NCBI RefSeq assembly: GCF_002608075.1
Contig: NZ_LAHA01000002.1
Span: forward strand, 39,540 to 103,539
From: Nostoc linckia z4
GTDB lineage: Bacteria > Cyanobacteriota > Cyanobacteriia > Cyanobacteriales > Nostocaceae
Length of the DNA stretch: 64,000 nucleotides
Direction of reading: 5' to 3'
Part shown: positions 1 to 8,904 of the stretch, piece after piece
Position numbering within the stretch: position 1 is the first letter of the stretch
Layout: every line of letters starts with the position of its first letter
Program-made: the position numbers and the translations under genes
Notes under the pieces: model-generated
The model's input: the letters and a program-made list of their open reading frames with translations, nothing else
The model's database searches: none
Told to the model about the DNA's origin: nothing

Positions 1-267
1 GGGGAAAGGGGAAAGGGGAAAGGGGAAAGGTTTTAAATATATCAGACCTCTTGCAATCAATTGCTTTTTGCACTCTTGTGGTCAAAGGGAAAAGAAATAC
101 ATGTTAAAGGGGAAAGGGAAAATACCAAACCTTTCCCCCTTTCCCCTGCCCCTTTTCTCGACTTCTCTTAGAAGTCTATCCTTTGCCCTTTGCCCTTTCC
201 CCTTTCCCCTTTTCCCTTTCCCCCTTCCCCCTTCCCCTTTCCCTGCCTCCCACAATCCAAAATCGCC
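1..267. repeat. Short tandem repeats and a miniature inverted-repeat element downstream of clpB
   Basis: No gene is credible here. The first 40 bases are tandem GGGGAAA units, and 185-245 is the complementary kind of run (CCCTTTC units). Between them, 43-178 looks like a miniature element: it starts with CAGACCTCTTGCAA and ends with the hairpin GACTTCTCTTAGAAGTCTA. A longer relative lies at 50703-50886, sharing the inner phrase CTTGTGGTCAAAGGGAAAAG. Open frames through this stretch encode only Pro/Phe/Ser or Gly/Lys repeats. Confidence 0.75.
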
Positions 268-2889
268 TCAACTACTAAAAATCTCCACAACCGGTAAACG
301 GCTAAAGGAAAGACGCTCATTTTGCACATCGACAAAGATGGTGTCACCGTCGTTGAATTCGCCGCGCAAGATGGCTTTGGCAATTTGCGTTTCTAACTCT
401 CGTTGAATCGCCCGTTTCAATGGACGGGCCCCAAACACTGGGTCATACCCTACTTCTGCTAAAAAGTCAAGAGCAGCATCGGAGAGTTTCAGAGAAATCT
501 TGCGATCGCTCAGTCTTTGGCGCAGTCTTTGTACTTGCAATTGTACGATTTGACGTAATTCGTGCTTGTTTAAACCGTGGAAGATGATCATTTCATCTAC
601 GCGGTTGAGGAATTCTGGACGGAAGCTATTTCGCATCGCCTCCATTACCCGACGGCGCATTTCTTCATAGTGTGCGTTATCACCAGCGATATCGAGAATA
701 TATTGAGAACCGATGTTGCTGGTCATGATGATAATAGCGTTCTTGAAGTCCACTGTATGACCTTGGGCATCGGTAACCCGACCATCATCGAGTATTTGTA
801 GGAAAATATTGAATACATCGGGGTGGGCTTTCTCGATTTCATCGAAGAGAATCACCGCATAAGGACGACGACGGATTGCTTCAGTTAATTGTCCGCCTTC
901 TTCATAACCTACGTATCCTGGAGGCGCACCGATAAGTCTTGAGACGGCATGTTTCTCCATATATTCCGACATATCGATTCGCACCAAAGCTTCTTCGGTG
1001 TCGAACATGTACGCCGCCAAGGCTTTCGCCAATTCGGTTTTACCGACACCAGTGGGGCCGAGGAAAATAAAGCTGGCGATGGGACGATTGGGATCGGCTA
1101 ATCCAGCACGCGATCGCACAATTGCATCGGCTACAGCTGTGACTGCTTCTTCTTGTCCAACCACGCGGTGGTGCAATTCATGTTCTAAATGTAGCAGTTT
1201 TTCTTTTTCAGATTCCACCAATTTGCTAATGGGAATTCCCGTCCATTTAGAAATTACTTCAGCAATATCGGCTTCGGTTACTTCTTCTCGCAACAAAGAT
1301 TTGCCGGTTTTTTGGGCATTTGCTAATTCGCTTTCTGCTGCTTCTAATTTGCGATGTAAATCTGTTAATTTACCATACTTCAATTCCGCAGCCCGATTGA
1401 GGTCGTAATCGCGTTCTGCTTGCTGAATTTCTAAATTCACCCGTTCAATTTCTTTTTTAACGGACTGAATTTTAGTAATAATATCTTTTTCAGATTGCCA
1501 TTGCGCGTTGAGAGTACTTTGTTCTTCTTTGAGGTCAGCAATTTCTTTTTCCAGTCTTTCTAAACGTTCGCGAGATGCAGCATCACTTTCTTTTTGCAGT
1601 GATAATTTTTCCATCTCCAATTGCAAAATCTTGCGGTCGATTTCGTCGAGTTCTTCTGGTTTGGAGGTAATCTCCATTTTTAATCTAGCGGCGGCTTCAT
1701 CTACTAAGTCAATGGCTTTATCTGGTAAGAAGCGATCGCTAATATAACGACTCGATAATATCGCCGCTGCAACCAAAGCACTATCGGAAATCTTCACCCC
1801 GTGGTGGTTTTCATAGCGTTCTCTCAAACCCCGCAAAATCGAAATCGCGTCTTCGACACTAGGCTGATCCACATAAACTTGTTGGAAACGTCTTTCTAAT
1901 GCTGCATCTTTTTCGATATACTTGCGATATTCGTCCAAGGTTGTGGCTCCAATACAGCGCAATTCGCCGCGTGCCAACATTGGTTTTAATAAATTCCCAG
2001 CATCCATCGCTCCTTGGGTAGCGCCAGCACCAACAACGGTGTGAATTTCATCAATAAATAAAACAATATTACCGCCAGATTCGGTGACTTCTTTTAATAC
2101 TGCTTTCAGACGTTCTTCAAATTCACCCCTAAATTTTGCCCCCGCAATTAAAGCGCCCATATCTAAGGCAATTAACTTGCGGTCTTTGAGGGATTGGGGC
2201 ACATCACCAGCCACAATGCGCTGTGCTAAACCTTCAGCGATGGCAGTTTTTCCAACACCAGGTTCGCCAATTAATACAGGGTTATTCTTAGTACGACGAG
2301 AGAGAATTTGGATGGTGCGACGAATTTCATCATCCCGTCCAATCACTGGATCGAGTTGACCTTTTCGGGCTGCTTCTGTAAGGTCACGCCCATATTTTTC
2401 CAGTGCGTCATATTTGCCTTCTGGATTTTGGTCGGTCACTTTTTGGCTCCCACGAATTTGTTTAATAATATTTTTTAGTTTCTTTTCGTCTAAACCGAAT
2501 TCTTGAAATAAACTTTTGCCAAAGCGATCGTCTTTAGCATAAGCCAGCAATAAATGTTCTATGGAAATATATTCATCTTTAAATTCTTGGCGATATCCGT
2601 CTGCACGATCTAGTAGTGTATCCAAGCTGCGTCCTAAATAGACGGAAGTACTGCTACCAGACACTTTCGGCTGACGTTGGATGAATTGATCGGTGCGATC
2701 CCTGAGTTTTTGCAAGTTAACGCTGGCTTTCGTCAAAATACTGCTAGCTAGACCATCTTGTTCTAGCAGTGCTTTCATCAAATGTTCGCTTTCAATCTGT
2801 TGTTGTTGATATTGTTTAACAATATCCGGCGTGTGGGCGATCGCTTCCCAAGCTTTTTCCGTAAATTGGTTTGGATTAGTAGGTTGCAT
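268..2889 (-). CDS. clpB: ATP-dependent disaggregase ClpB (Hsp100)
   Basis: ClpB is a hexameric AAA+ chaperone of the cytoplasm. With DnaK/DnaJ/GrpE it threads aggregated proteins through its central pore and resolubilises them after heat or other stress. The 873 residues have the full layout: Clp N domain with its two repeats (about 1-150), first ATPase domain with Walker A GEPGVGKT (about 206) and Walker [10 protein letters not shown], a coiled-coil middle domain rich in Glu/Lys/Leu (about 400-530), second ATPase domain with GPTGVGKT and [10 protein letters not shown], and a C-terminal small domain. The middle domain and the absence of an IGF-type ClpP-binding loop favour ClpB over ClpC. 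Length is normal. The start at MQPTNPNQF matches the family N terminus. No CIRCE-like heat-shock operator was seen upstream. Cyanobacteria usually carry two clpB genes; which one this is cannot be decided here. Confidence 0.97.
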   Translation of the reverse strand: MQPTNPNQFTEKAWEAIAHTPDIVKQYQQQQIESEHLMKALLEQDGLASSILTKASVNLQKLRDRTDQFIQRQPKVSGSSTSVYLGRSLDTLLDRADGYRQEFKDEYISIEHLLLAYAKDDRFGKSLFQEFGLDEKKLKNIIKQIRGSQKVTDQNPEGKYDALEKYGRDLTEAARKGQLDPVIGRDDEIRRTIQILSRRTKNNPVLIGEPGVGKTAIAEGLAQRIVAGDVPQSLKDRKLIALDMGALIAGAKFRGEFEERLKAVLKEVTESGGNIVLFIDEIHTVVGAGATQGAMDAGNLLKPMLARGELRCIGATTLDEYRKYIEKDAALERRFQQVYVDQPSVEDAISILRGLRERYENHHGVKISDSALVAAAILSSRYISDRFLPDKAIDLVDEAAARLKMEITSKPEELDEIDRKILQLEMEKLSLQKESDAASRERLERLEKEIADLKEEQSTLNAQWQSEKDIITKIQSVKKEIERVNLEIQQAERDYDLNRAAELKYGKLTDLHRKLEAAESELANAQKTGKSLLREEVTEADIAEVISKWTGIPISKLVESEKEKLLHLEHELHHRVVGQEEAVTAVADAIVRSRAGLADPNRPIASFIFLGPTGVGKTELAKALAAYMFDTEEALVRIDMSEYMEKHAVSRLIGAPPGYVGYEEGGQLTEAIRRRPYAVILFDEIEKAHPDVFNIFLQILDDGRVTDAQGHTVDFKNAIIIMTSNIGSQYILDIAGDNAHYEEMRRRVMEAMRNSFRPEFLNRVDEMIIFHGLNKHELRQIVQLQVQRLRQRLSDRKISLKLSDAALDFLAEVGYDPVFGARPLKRAIQRELETQIAKAILRGEFNDGDTIFVDVQNERLSFSRLPVVEIFSS

Positions 2890-3401
2890 AAGCTATTCGA
2901 TAAACCACTTTAGGGGCACAAGGCATACAGAGTAATGTTCTTTGATAAAAATATTGTAAAAACATGTAAGCACCTAGTTGGATCGGTCTTCACGTCTTCC
3001 TAGAGTAGTAGTATTACCGCTTTTGGTGGTTTTTTGGCTTTTGTTGCTGGGGGAGGAAACATTTGTCTCCACAGCAAAGCGATCGCCGCGAGCATCTTAC
3101 ATTCTCCACTGTAGATTTAATTTAAATTAATTGATTACTGATATTAGTAAATTTCTGTTAACTGATTGCTAGCACAATGAATATAACTAAGTTTCTTGGC
3201 AGGAGTGACAATTGACACACTACATGAATCAAAGAAACAGCCTGTTTTCCCAGTTTCTTTTTTCGAGAACCATAGTTAGTTTTGTTGATAGCGTGAGTAC
3301 AATAAAGATATAATAATGACTTTGGTTATCAAATTTTTATTACCAAATGCATAAATTTTGAAAATAAACCAGTAAATTTATTTATCCTTATTTATATAAC
3401 G
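2890..3401. other. Intergenic region upstream of clpB, no gene seen
   Basis: About 510 bp between the divergent clpB and a small hypothetical gene. It is AT-rich, with one HIP1 octamer near 3080. It presumably holds the clpB promoter, but I could not pick out a convincing -10/-35 pair, a CIRCE element or an RNA gene. Confidence 0.4.
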
Positions 3402-3635
3402 ATGAAAAAAGTGAAAAATTTGCCAATAACAGGTTTAACAGCCGAAGAACGCCAGTTTCTATTGATTAAAGAATCTAAAGAATATATGCGCGGTAAAAAA
3501 AGCCTCAGACAATTTCAAGAGGCTGAGCGCAAGTATGGTACAGATTATGGTTCAGTTACACTAGAATTAGCCAGTAAAGATAAAATGCTACCAAAGCTGT
3601 GGCGTTTTCTGGCATCATCCTGGCGGCAAAATTAA
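3402..3635 (+). CDS. Small conserved-looking hypothetical protein (77 aa)
   Basis: A 77-residue basic soluble protein that I do not recognise as a named family. It has no signal peptide or membrane segment. The central part (about 20-55) is charged and probably helical, with the phrase RQFLLIKESKEYMRGKKS, and the C terminus is Trp/Arg-rich. It has its own ATG after an AT-rich leader, reads opposite to clpB, and its composition resembles real cyanobacterial genes rather than the repeats around it. It could be a regulator or antitoxin-like protein, but nothing in the sequence shows that. Called a gene on length, start context and codon character only. Confidence 0.55.
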   Translation: MKKVKNLPITGLTAEERQFLLIKESKEYMRGKKSLRQFQEAERKYGTDYGSVTLELASKDKMLPKLWRFLASSWRQN

Positions 3636-3761
3636 AGATAAATATTTAACTCAAATCAGATATAGGACTATGATTTGATATGACTAAAAAATTTGGTAAA
3701 ACTTTAAAATCCTGATTCTCTATTCCCTACTTTCTTTTACCTAACCATACACTTGGTGATT

Positions 3762-4640
3762 TTAATTAGTAGTAGAATGTTGTAGCTGGTAATTACGAGC
3801 TACTAGCATCACTGTTGCTAAACGATTTGCAATGACAAATAGCAACTCTTGAATAGCTTTAGAATCAAAAGTTGTTACATCTTTACTGTAAAGACACAAA
3901 ACTCCTAAACTATCTGTACGACCGATAATTGGTATAGTAATCAATGTCATGTAATCTAAAATGCGGCGATTTCTATCCTTGCTAAAAATGTATTGCGGAT
4001 CGTCAGCCTGCCACATCTTATTAATTCGTGACAGATGTACAATTCTTCGTTTCCCATCCACGAAAGTACAACCCGCGCATCCGCGATGTTGATTAGGGTC
4101 TTGACCAATATAGAAACGTACTTTATTCCCGTATTCATTTGGTGATTGTGATTGACACCAAGTAGTTAAAAACTCTGGATTACTAGGGTCTGGTGCATAA
4201 ATAGCAATACCACAATCATCGAGAAGTGGCATGATATTATGTGTTTTTTCAATAAATTGCTCTAATAATCGCTTCAATGATTCATGAATATTTGAGTTGA
4301 CATCCAACTCAGGTAAAAGTAACAGTAACGAATCATCTAATTCGTTAAGCTTGATAACGATTTGATGTGCCTTGTGATAATGTCTTGCAGTCCATAAAAG
4401 CGGTAATAGAGTAATTAATAAAAATACAACCAAAATCCATAGTGGAACTGGGGCTGGTTTATTAATTAAATTCAAAAACTTTTCTGGAAAAGCTTTATTT
4501 ACTTGAGTGGTAATAATACTAGTAAAAACTGCAAGCGGTAAAGACGCAATAAAACTGACACCTGTTTTCACCCAGTTGGGAATTCGCGGTAGGTTAAACC
4601 CCATAAGTGTTAATTGGCATCTAAAAAGCTGGTCAAACAA
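3762..4640 (-). CDS. Membrane-anchored GAF-domain protein
   Basis: 292 residues. Two hydrophobic segments near the N terminus (about 25-45, SFIASLPLAVFTSIITT, and about 68-88, LWILVVFLLITLLPLLW) anchor the protein. A short coiled or helical linker follows, then a C-terminal GAF-like domain from about 140 to 285 with the pattern CGIAIYAPDP...GYAxxCTF...LITIPIIG...LGVLCLYSKD...LLFVIANRLA. GAF domains bind small ligands or chromophores and usually feed a kinase, cyclase or phosphatase output domain. Here no output domain is attached and no two-component gene sits next to it, so it may act through a partner. No canonical phytochrome/CBCR chromophore Cys-His motif is visible, although Cys residues occur in GCAGCTF. 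Stand-alone gene on the minus strand. Function unknown. Confidence 0.75.
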   Translation of the reverse strand: MFDQLFRCQLTLMGFNLPRIPNWVKTGVSFIASLPLAVFTSIITTQVNKAFPEKFLNLINKPAPVPLWILVVFLLITLLPLLWTARHYHKAHQIVIKLNELDDSLLLLLPELDVNSNIHESLKRLLEQFIEKTHNIMPLLDDCGIAIYAPDPSNPEFLTTWCQSQSPNEYGNKVRFYIGQDPNQHRGCAGCTFVDGKRRIVHLSRINKMWQADDPQYIFSKDRNRRILDYMTLITIPIIGRTDSLGVLCLYSKDVTTFDSKAIQELLFVIANRLATVMLVARNYQLQHSTTN

Positions 4641-5115
4641 ATTCGCAATAATACAGTTTTGTTGTTTTTCGTAATTTAAATTAGTTTTTCTGCAAGCTGA
4701 AATTAATCAATTTACAATTACATCTGCAAATTGAAAATTGGGTTGCTTGTCTGCTGCTTTGGGTTACTGCGAATTGCGAATTGTTCGGTCACTATACTCT
4801 TAATTACAGTATAAAGGTTATATAAAGAACGACAAGTCAGTTTTAGAGAATTTCACTGATAACTGTTGACCGTTGACCGTTGACTGAGGAATTAAGTAAG
4901 TCGGTGAAATAAAACCAAAACTATGTAAAGAAAAATAAATAAGGCTCAAACTCTTTCTCCCCCTGCTCCCTGCTCCCTGCCCCCTGCCTTATCCCAACAA
5001 TAATTATTTACATCGGCCTACTTATATTCTCCCCTGCCCCTCTACCTCATCTCCGTTGCCTCCCCATCTCCCCTGTCCCCAGACAGAGTTACCATAATTC
5101 CAGGTCGCCTAGTGG
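4641..5115. other. Intergenic region with short tandem repeats and a miniature element
   Basis: Holds GTTGACC heptamers (about 4864-4885), CCCTGCT heptamers (about 4960-4988), and an inverted-repeat element annotated separately at 4893-5024. Nothing coding is visible. Presumably it includes promoters for the two divergent neighbours. Confidence 0.5.
4893..5024. mobile_element. Putative MITE, about 132 bp, TAAGTAGGCCGATGTAAATAA-type ends
   Basis: The left end TAAGTAAGTCGGTGAAATAA (4893-4912) and the reverse complement of the right end (5004-5024) match over about 20 bp with a few differences and one base of length difference. The interior has no ORF and contains CCCTGCT tandem repeats. Terminal inverted repeats around a short non-coding core are the hallmark of a miniature inverted-repeat transposable element. 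The mobilising transposase is not in the window, and target duplications were not clear. Confidence 0.5.
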
Positions 5116-5499
5116 ATGCTGAAAATGATTGACCCCTACGACTTTGAGGATGATGACTTTGACTTAGAGAATGAGGATTTATTTGAAATAAAACCCATCA
5201 GTCAAATGACTGAAGGAGAAAAGCTACAGCGATTTAAGCGTTTCTTCGACAGCAGCAGCCGTGCCATGTTGCAAGATTGCCTATTTCGGATTGTCGTTCG
5301 CGAAGATGGTTTGGGTACTTTGGAAATTCTCTGTCCTAATGAAGTTGTGAGGCAACGCCTTTCCAAAAAAAAGCGCAAAATTACCAACAACATCAACACT
5401 TGCTGGAGTCATATCAGATGGTTTTCGCTATGTGTCCAGCAAGATGGTGAATTGCATTGTCAAACATTTACCCGCAACGGTAATTTAGTAACGCGTTAA
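5116..5499 (+). CDS. Conserved-looking cyanobacterial hypothetical protein with acidic N terminus
   Basis: 127 residues with a very acidic N terminus (Asp/Glu run over about residues 5-25). Next comes a mixed alpha/beta part from about 35 to 125 that ends HCQTFTRNGNLVTR. No membrane segment, signal peptide or catalytic motif is visible, and I do not recognise the family. ATG codons at 5116 and 5125 are both possible; the second gives MIDPYDFEDD. It is followed by repeats and then a gene for a small Trp-rich protein on the same strand, 123 bp away, too far apart to assume an operon. The charged N terminus would suit a protein-protein contact, but this is a guess. Confidence 0.65.
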   Translation: MLKMIDPYDFEDDDFDLENEDLFEIKPISQMTEGEKLQRFKRFFDSSSRAMLQDCLFRIVVREDGLGTLEILCPNEVVRQRLSKKKRKITNNINTCWSHIRWFSLCVQQDGELHCQTFTRNGNLVTR

Positions 5500-5593
5500 G
5501 TAGAGTGAATGGGGAGATGGGGGAGATGAGGCAGAGGGGCAGGGGGCAGGGGAGAATATAATTCCCCAGTCACCAGTCAACAGTCAACACTCT

Positions 5594-5629
5594 AATGACC
5601 AATGACCAATGACTAATGACCAATGACTA
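5594..5629 (+). repeat. ATGACCA/ATGACTA heptamer tandem repeat supplying a start codon
   Basis: Five consecutive heptamers of the form ATGACCA or ATGACTA. The last unit contains the ATG of the downstream Trp-rich gene (5623), so the start codon is itself part of the repeat. The same heptamer recurs at about 27113-27162 and, in complement, at about 56762-56798. Confidence 0.8.
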
Positions 5630-5871
5630 AAAAACAAAAATTTCCTTACTTACTCGGTTCTAAGTGGACAGCACAGAAAAAAGTTGATGGCTGGAGACAC
5701 TTCCAAGTTGTCAACCGTAAAAATCAGGGTAAGTGGGTATACGCTGAAATGGTGGCTGCTTGCGATCCTAAAGTTCGTTTCTGGATAAATGCCAAATTGT
5801 TACAAGATAACTCCCAGTGGCAAGCTGGCTGGCAAACATTACAGCAAATTGACGAACTACAGCAATCCTAA
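5623..5871 (+). CDS. Trp-rich small conserved protein (TIGR02450-like)
   Basis: 82 residues matching my memory of the tryptophan-rich conserved family TIGR02450: an N-terminal LLGSKWTAQ, a central GWRHFQVVNR, and W.NA..L.D...WQAGW near the C terminus, with six or more Trp in total. The family is common in cyanobacteria and some proteobacteria and has no established role. It is soluble, with no signal peptide. The start codon lies in the last unit of a heptamer tandem repeat, so the leader varies with repeat number and there is no Shine-Dalgarno sequence. A 13-bp-stem palindrome follows directly and may serve as its terminator. Confidence 0.8.
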   Translation: MTKKQKFPYLLGSKWTAQKKVDGWRHFQVVNRKNQGKWVYAEMVAACDPKVRFWINAKLLQDNSQWQAGWQTLQQIDELQQS

Positions 5872-5872
5872 A

Positions 5873-5901
5873 TCATTAGACTTCTTGTAGAAGTCTAATG
5901 A
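5873..5901. repeat. 29-bp palindrome of the TAGACTTCTTG family
   Basis: Perfect 13-bp arms TCATTAGACTTCT and AGAAGTCTAATGA around the 3-base loop TGT. The core is the same as the ends of the elements at 43-178 and 50703-50886, and as a half-site at 48127, so it may be a collapsed miniature element left in place as a transcription stop between convergent genes. Confidence 0.65.
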
Positions 5902-5916
5902 CTAATGATTAGTGAC

Positions 5917-5941
5917 AAAAAAGGCAGGTATAAAACCCGCC
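5917..5941 (-). terminator. Intrinsic terminator of ndhD
   Basis: On the minus strand the hairpin GGCGGGT...ACCTGCC (7 bp with one G-T pair, 5-base loop) is followed by a run of six T. It lies 34 bp past the ndhD stop. Confidence 0.7.
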
Positions 5942-5974
5942 CCAAAACTAATATTAAAAATTAGCGATCGCTAT

Positions 5975-7552
5975 TTAATTAGCAATTTCTGGCGCACTCA
6001 AAGAAACTTTTGTTGCTTCTGGTTTTTGTTGTGCTAATGTCGGCACTGAATTACGCAATCTTGCTGTCAATTGTACAGTTGTAGAGTCGTACATTTGAGT
6101 GAGCAATTTGGGATAGAAACCAATACCAATAATTGGCACTAACAAACAGGCAATGATAAATACTTCACGGGGTTCGGCATCTATCAAAGCTTGGTGAGAA
6201 ACTAATTCTTCGTTTTCTTGACCGTAGAAAATTTCTCGCAACATCGACAGCAGATAAATCGGAGTTAAAATCACCCCAACTGCCATCAAGAAAACTACAA
6301 TAACTTTGAAGGTAGAGCTATAAGCATCGCTAGTAGCAAAGCCCACAAATACCATTAATTCTGCTACAAAACCGCTCATTCCTGGCAATGCTAAAGATGC
6401 CATTGAACAGGTGGTAAACATAGCGAAAATTTTCTGCATTCTCTTACCGACACCACCCATTTCATCTAACATCAAGGTGTGTGTCCGGTCATAAGTTGCG
6501 CCCACCAAGAAGAACAAACTCGCCCCAATTAATCCGTGGGAAACCATTTGTAATACTGCTCCACTTAATCCCAAATCGGTAAAGGAAGCAATGCCAATGG
6601 TAACAAAACCCATGTGAGAAATTGATGAGTAGGCAATTTTTCGCTTCAGGTTGCGCTGGGCAAAGGATGTCAGGGCGGCGTAGATGATATTTACCACCCC
6701 CAGAACCACTAACACGGGGGCAAAATAAGCGTGGGCATCAGGTAACATTTGGGCATTCATCCGAATCAGAGCGTAACCGCCCATTTTCAGCAGAATACCT
6801 GCCAGTAACATGTGTACGGGGGCTGTAGCTTCACCGTGGGCATCTGGAAGCCAGGTGTGTAAGGGAATAATCGGCAACTTGACGGCGTAGGCAATGAGGA
6901 AGCCACCGTAAATTAAAAGTTGGAAATTGAGGGCGTAATCTTTGAGGCCAAGCGATCGCATGTCAAAAGTGACTGTATCGCCATAAAAGGCCATTGTCAA
7001 AGCACCGACTAAAATAAACAGCGAACCGCCAGCAGTGTACAAAATAAACTTGGTCGCTGCATATTGCCGCTTTTTGCCTCCCCAAATTGCCAGCAGCAGG
7101 TAAACCGGAATCAACTCCAATTCCCACACTAGGAAAAACAGCAGCATATCCTGGACGGCGAAGACGGCAATTTGACCGCCATACATCGCCAACAGCAAAA
7201 AGTAAAATAGCTTCGGCTTGAAGGTCACAGGCCAAGCTGCTAAAGTCGCTAGGGTGGTAATGAATCCAGTCAAAATAATCAGAGGCATGGACAAGCCATC
7301 AGCCCCTACTGACCAATTCAAATCGAGTTGCGGTACCCAGGGGTAACTCTCCACCAACTGCAAATCTGGATTGGAGAAATCATACCCAGTATAAAAAGCG
7401 TAAACAATCAGTGCAAAATCTATCAGCCCGATAATCAGGGAGTACCAGCGCACTGTTTTGCCGTCTTTATCTGGGATGATGGGAATCAGTAGTGACGCCG
7501 CTATCGGAAATAGAATGATCGTCGTCAGCCACGGGAAATTAGCTGTATTCAT
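5975..7552 (-). CDS. ndhD: NAD(P)H-quinone oxidoreductase subunit 4 (NdhD, NdhD1-like)
   Basis: Antiporter-like membrane subunit of the cyanobacterial NDH-1 complex in the thylakoid membrane, which moves electrons from ferredoxin to plastoquinone and pumps protons. It serves respiration and cyclic electron flow. 525 residues with about 14 hydrophobic segments. Family signatures include [20 protein letters not shown], the proton-channel region [21 protein letters not shown] and [17 protein letters not shown]. Length is normal. The downstream order in the transcript should be ndhF then ndhD, the usual ndhF1-ndhD1 pair, but about 5.8 kb of accessory DNA now separates them. So ndhD must use its own promoter in 7553-7740 or depend on a long read-through. 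Assignment to the D1 rather than D2 type rests mainly on the partnership with ndhF and rbcR nearby. Confidence 0.95.
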   Translation of the reverse strand: MNTANFPWLTTIILFPIAASLLIPIIPDKDGKTVRWYSLIIGLIDFALIVYAFYTGYDFSNPDLQLVESYPWVPQLDLNWSVGADGLSMPLIILTGFITTLATLAAWPVTFKPKLFYFLLLAMYGGQIAVFAVQDMLLFFLVWELELIPVYLLLAIWGGKKRQYAATKFILYTAGGSLFILVGALTMAFYGDTVTFDMRSLGLKDYALNFQLLIYGGFLIAYAVKLPIIPLHTWLPDAHGEATAPVHMLLAGILLKMGGYALIRMNAQMLPDAHAYFAPVLVVLGVVNIIYAALTSFAQRNLKRKIAYSSISHMGFVTIGIASFTDLGLSGAVLQMVSHGLIGASLFFLVGATYDRTHTLMLDEMGGVGKRMQKIFAMFTTCSMASLALPGMSGFVAELMVFVGFATSDAYSSTFKVIVVFLMAVGVILTPIYLLSMLREIFYGQENEELVSHQALIDAEPREVFIIACLLVPIIGIGFYPKLLTQMYDSTTVQLTARLRNSVPTLAQQKPEATKVSLSAPEIAN

Positions 7553-7739
7553 CGCAATTCGTCTGCTATCAAAATCATGTTTGGCAAAAAGTCACTAGTT
7601 ATTAACTAACAGCTTTTTGGGGATTTGGTCTTACTCGTTAGGTTGATTTAATTAAATTAGCAATCCCTGATTTTTCTTTTTGTGAGTATTTTTTGACAGT
7701 TAGAGTACGCAATGTGGGTTAGGATACTCCCGCTCTATT
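7553..7739. other. Upstream region of ndhD, left junction of the accessory island
   Basis: About 190 bp of AT-rich DNA between the ndhD start and the first 240-bp repeat. It must carry any promoter that now serves ndhD. The exact insertion point cannot be fixed without an uninterrupted relative. Confidence 0.4.
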
Positions 7740-8023
7740 CAAAAATTTACCCAAAAAAAGCCGCTAAACTAGGGTTTTGCAGATGCGATCGCCTAGTCTA
7801 ACCCAGGTGTCGCTAAAAATACACGATGCTGTTTGCTGGTTGTCGAAAAAGCAATTTGGTGCAAAAACTACTAGAGGAGAAACAACCCTACGATAATGGC
7901 ACAAATTAAAAATCAGATTCGTTATGTCACCAACGCAAATAGACAAACAACAGATGTACTTCTTCCTATAGAACTTTAGCAACAGCTTATCAGTTCTATA
8001 AATTCTGATAACGCCAGTGGCTT
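7740..8023 (+). repeat. Direct repeat copy 1 flanking hicBA
   Basis: About 284 bp also found at 8620-8904. The core of 240 bp (7781-8020 against 8660-8899) has only three mismatches by eye. It contains the relB-like leader and the first half of the gene. The outer 40 bp are more diverged: the inverted repeat TTTACC/GGTAAA of copy 2 is damaged here. Confidence 0.9.
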
Positions 8024-8036
8024 AACTCGGCTCTAA
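7896..8036 (+). pseudogene. Truncated relB-like antitoxin remnant (copy 1)
   Basis: The frame from ATG at 7896 reads MAQIKNQIRYVTNANRQTTD, then an in-frame TAG (7977-7979), then QQLISSINSDNASGL before the repeat ends and sequence unrelated to relB takes over. The same TAG occurs at the same codon in the fuller copy at 8775, so the gene was already broken before the duplication, or the two copies were homogenised. Confidence 0.65.
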
Positions 8037-8043
8037 CGCAGTG

Positions 8044-8229
8044 TTAGCCTGCTTCCTCGCTAAGCATCTTAATAATATGTTTGGCAAGTTGCTCGTTGAT
8101 TTCTCTATGTCTGGGAACGGCTTGAGAAATTTTTGTTATTGGATTCTGATACCAATCATGTTTGCCACCATGACGAACGAAGATACAACCCATTTCTTCA
8201 AGCTTACTGATTAAGTCTCTTCGTTTCAT
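8044..8229 (-). CDS. hicA: HicA-type mRNA interferase toxin
   Basis: 61 residues with the HicA double-stranded-RNA-binding-like fold signature: MKRRDLISKLEEMGC, then FVRHGGKHDWYQNP, then VPRHREINEQLAKHIIKML. HicA toxins cleave mRNA in the cytoplasm, and the conserved His in GGKHD is the catalytic residue of the family. The gene overlaps its upstream partner hicB by 4 bp (ATGA), so the two are translationally coupled. The order is antitoxin first, the reverse of the classical hicAB order but common for this cyanobacterial subfamily. The pair sits between two copies of a 240-bp repeat inside the island that splits ndhF from ndhD. Likely active: no internal stop, catalytic His present. Confidence 0.85.
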   Translation of the reverse strand: MKRRDLISKLEEMGCIFVRHGGKHDWYQNPITKISQAVPRHREINEQLAKHIIKMLSEEAG

Positions 8230-8417
8230 GAGACTTCAAGTTCTGCTACTCTGCGAATATTTTGGATAGTTCCACTTGTTAATTCACTGTAAATATCGAG
8301 TAGATTTTCTCTTAGCTCCTCTTCGGTTTCACCCTGAGTCCAATAATCAGGATATTCTTCGAGATAACCTAACCACATATCATCATCTTGCCAGTAAATG
8401 TATTTCTTCTTGATCAT
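8226..8417 (-). CDS. hicB: HicB-type antitoxin
   Basis: 63 residues with the typical short cyanobacterial HicB pattern: IYWQDDDMWLGYLEEYPDYW, TQGETEEELRENLLDIYSEL and a C-terminal VAELEVS. HicB proteins fold as a partial RNase H-like domain that binds and masks HicA, and longer members add a DNA-binding domain for autorepression. This short form has no separate HTH or ribbon-helix-helix domain, so repression, if any, would need the complex. Overlaps hicA by 4 bp. The promoter should lie in the roughly 200 bp upstream, before the second repeat copy. Confidence 0.85.
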   Translation of the reverse strand: MIKKKYIYWQDDDMWLGYLEEYPDYWTQGETEEELRENLLDIYSELTSGTIQNIRRVAELEVS

Positions 8418-8619
8418 TCGCCTATTCGCTGCCTTTTTCTGAACTAGGGAAATTTAACCTACTGATGCTTAGATCCTCTATCGCTAGATTACCTCATGGA
8501 TCTTAAATGACGATTAAATTCTTTAAACCAACTTTCTTGTGAGCAAAGAGTTCCCCTATCACCTTCAAGCAAAACACCGTAGTCCTTGCTTTTCACCTCA
8601 AATTATTCACAGCTACCGT

Positions 8620-8904
8620 CAAAAGTTTACCCGAAAAAGTCGGTAAACTAGGGTTTGAAAGATGCGATCGCCTAGTCTAACCCAGGTGTCGCTAAAAATA
8701 CACGATGCTGTTTGCTGGTTGTCGAAAAAGCAATTTGGTGCAAAAACTATTAGAGGAGAAACAACCCTACGATAATGGCACAAATTAAAAATCAGATTTG
8801 TTATGTCACCAACGCAAATAGACAAACAACAGATGTACTTCTTCCTATAGAACTTTAGCAACAGCTTATCAGTTCCATAAATTCTGATAACGCCAGTGGT
8901 TTAG
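8620..8904 (+). repeat. Direct repeat copy 2 flanking hicBA
   Basis: Second copy of the repeat at 7740-8023. At its left end is a clean inverted repeat GTTTACC...GGTAAAC (10-base spacer), which could be an operator or promoter element for the relB/relE remnant that follows. Near-identity of the two copies suggests a recent duplication or gene conversion. Confidence 0.9.

Noticed and set aside
68-406. Open frames over the first 400 bp on both strands
   Set aside because: They encode only repeat peptides or overlap clpB in the wrong frame; no start context and no family resemblance.
7764-8861. Minus-strand ORFs (72 and 80 residues) within the two direct repeats
   Set aside because: They are antisense to the relB-like reading and near-identical simply because the DNA is repeated; no protein family fits.
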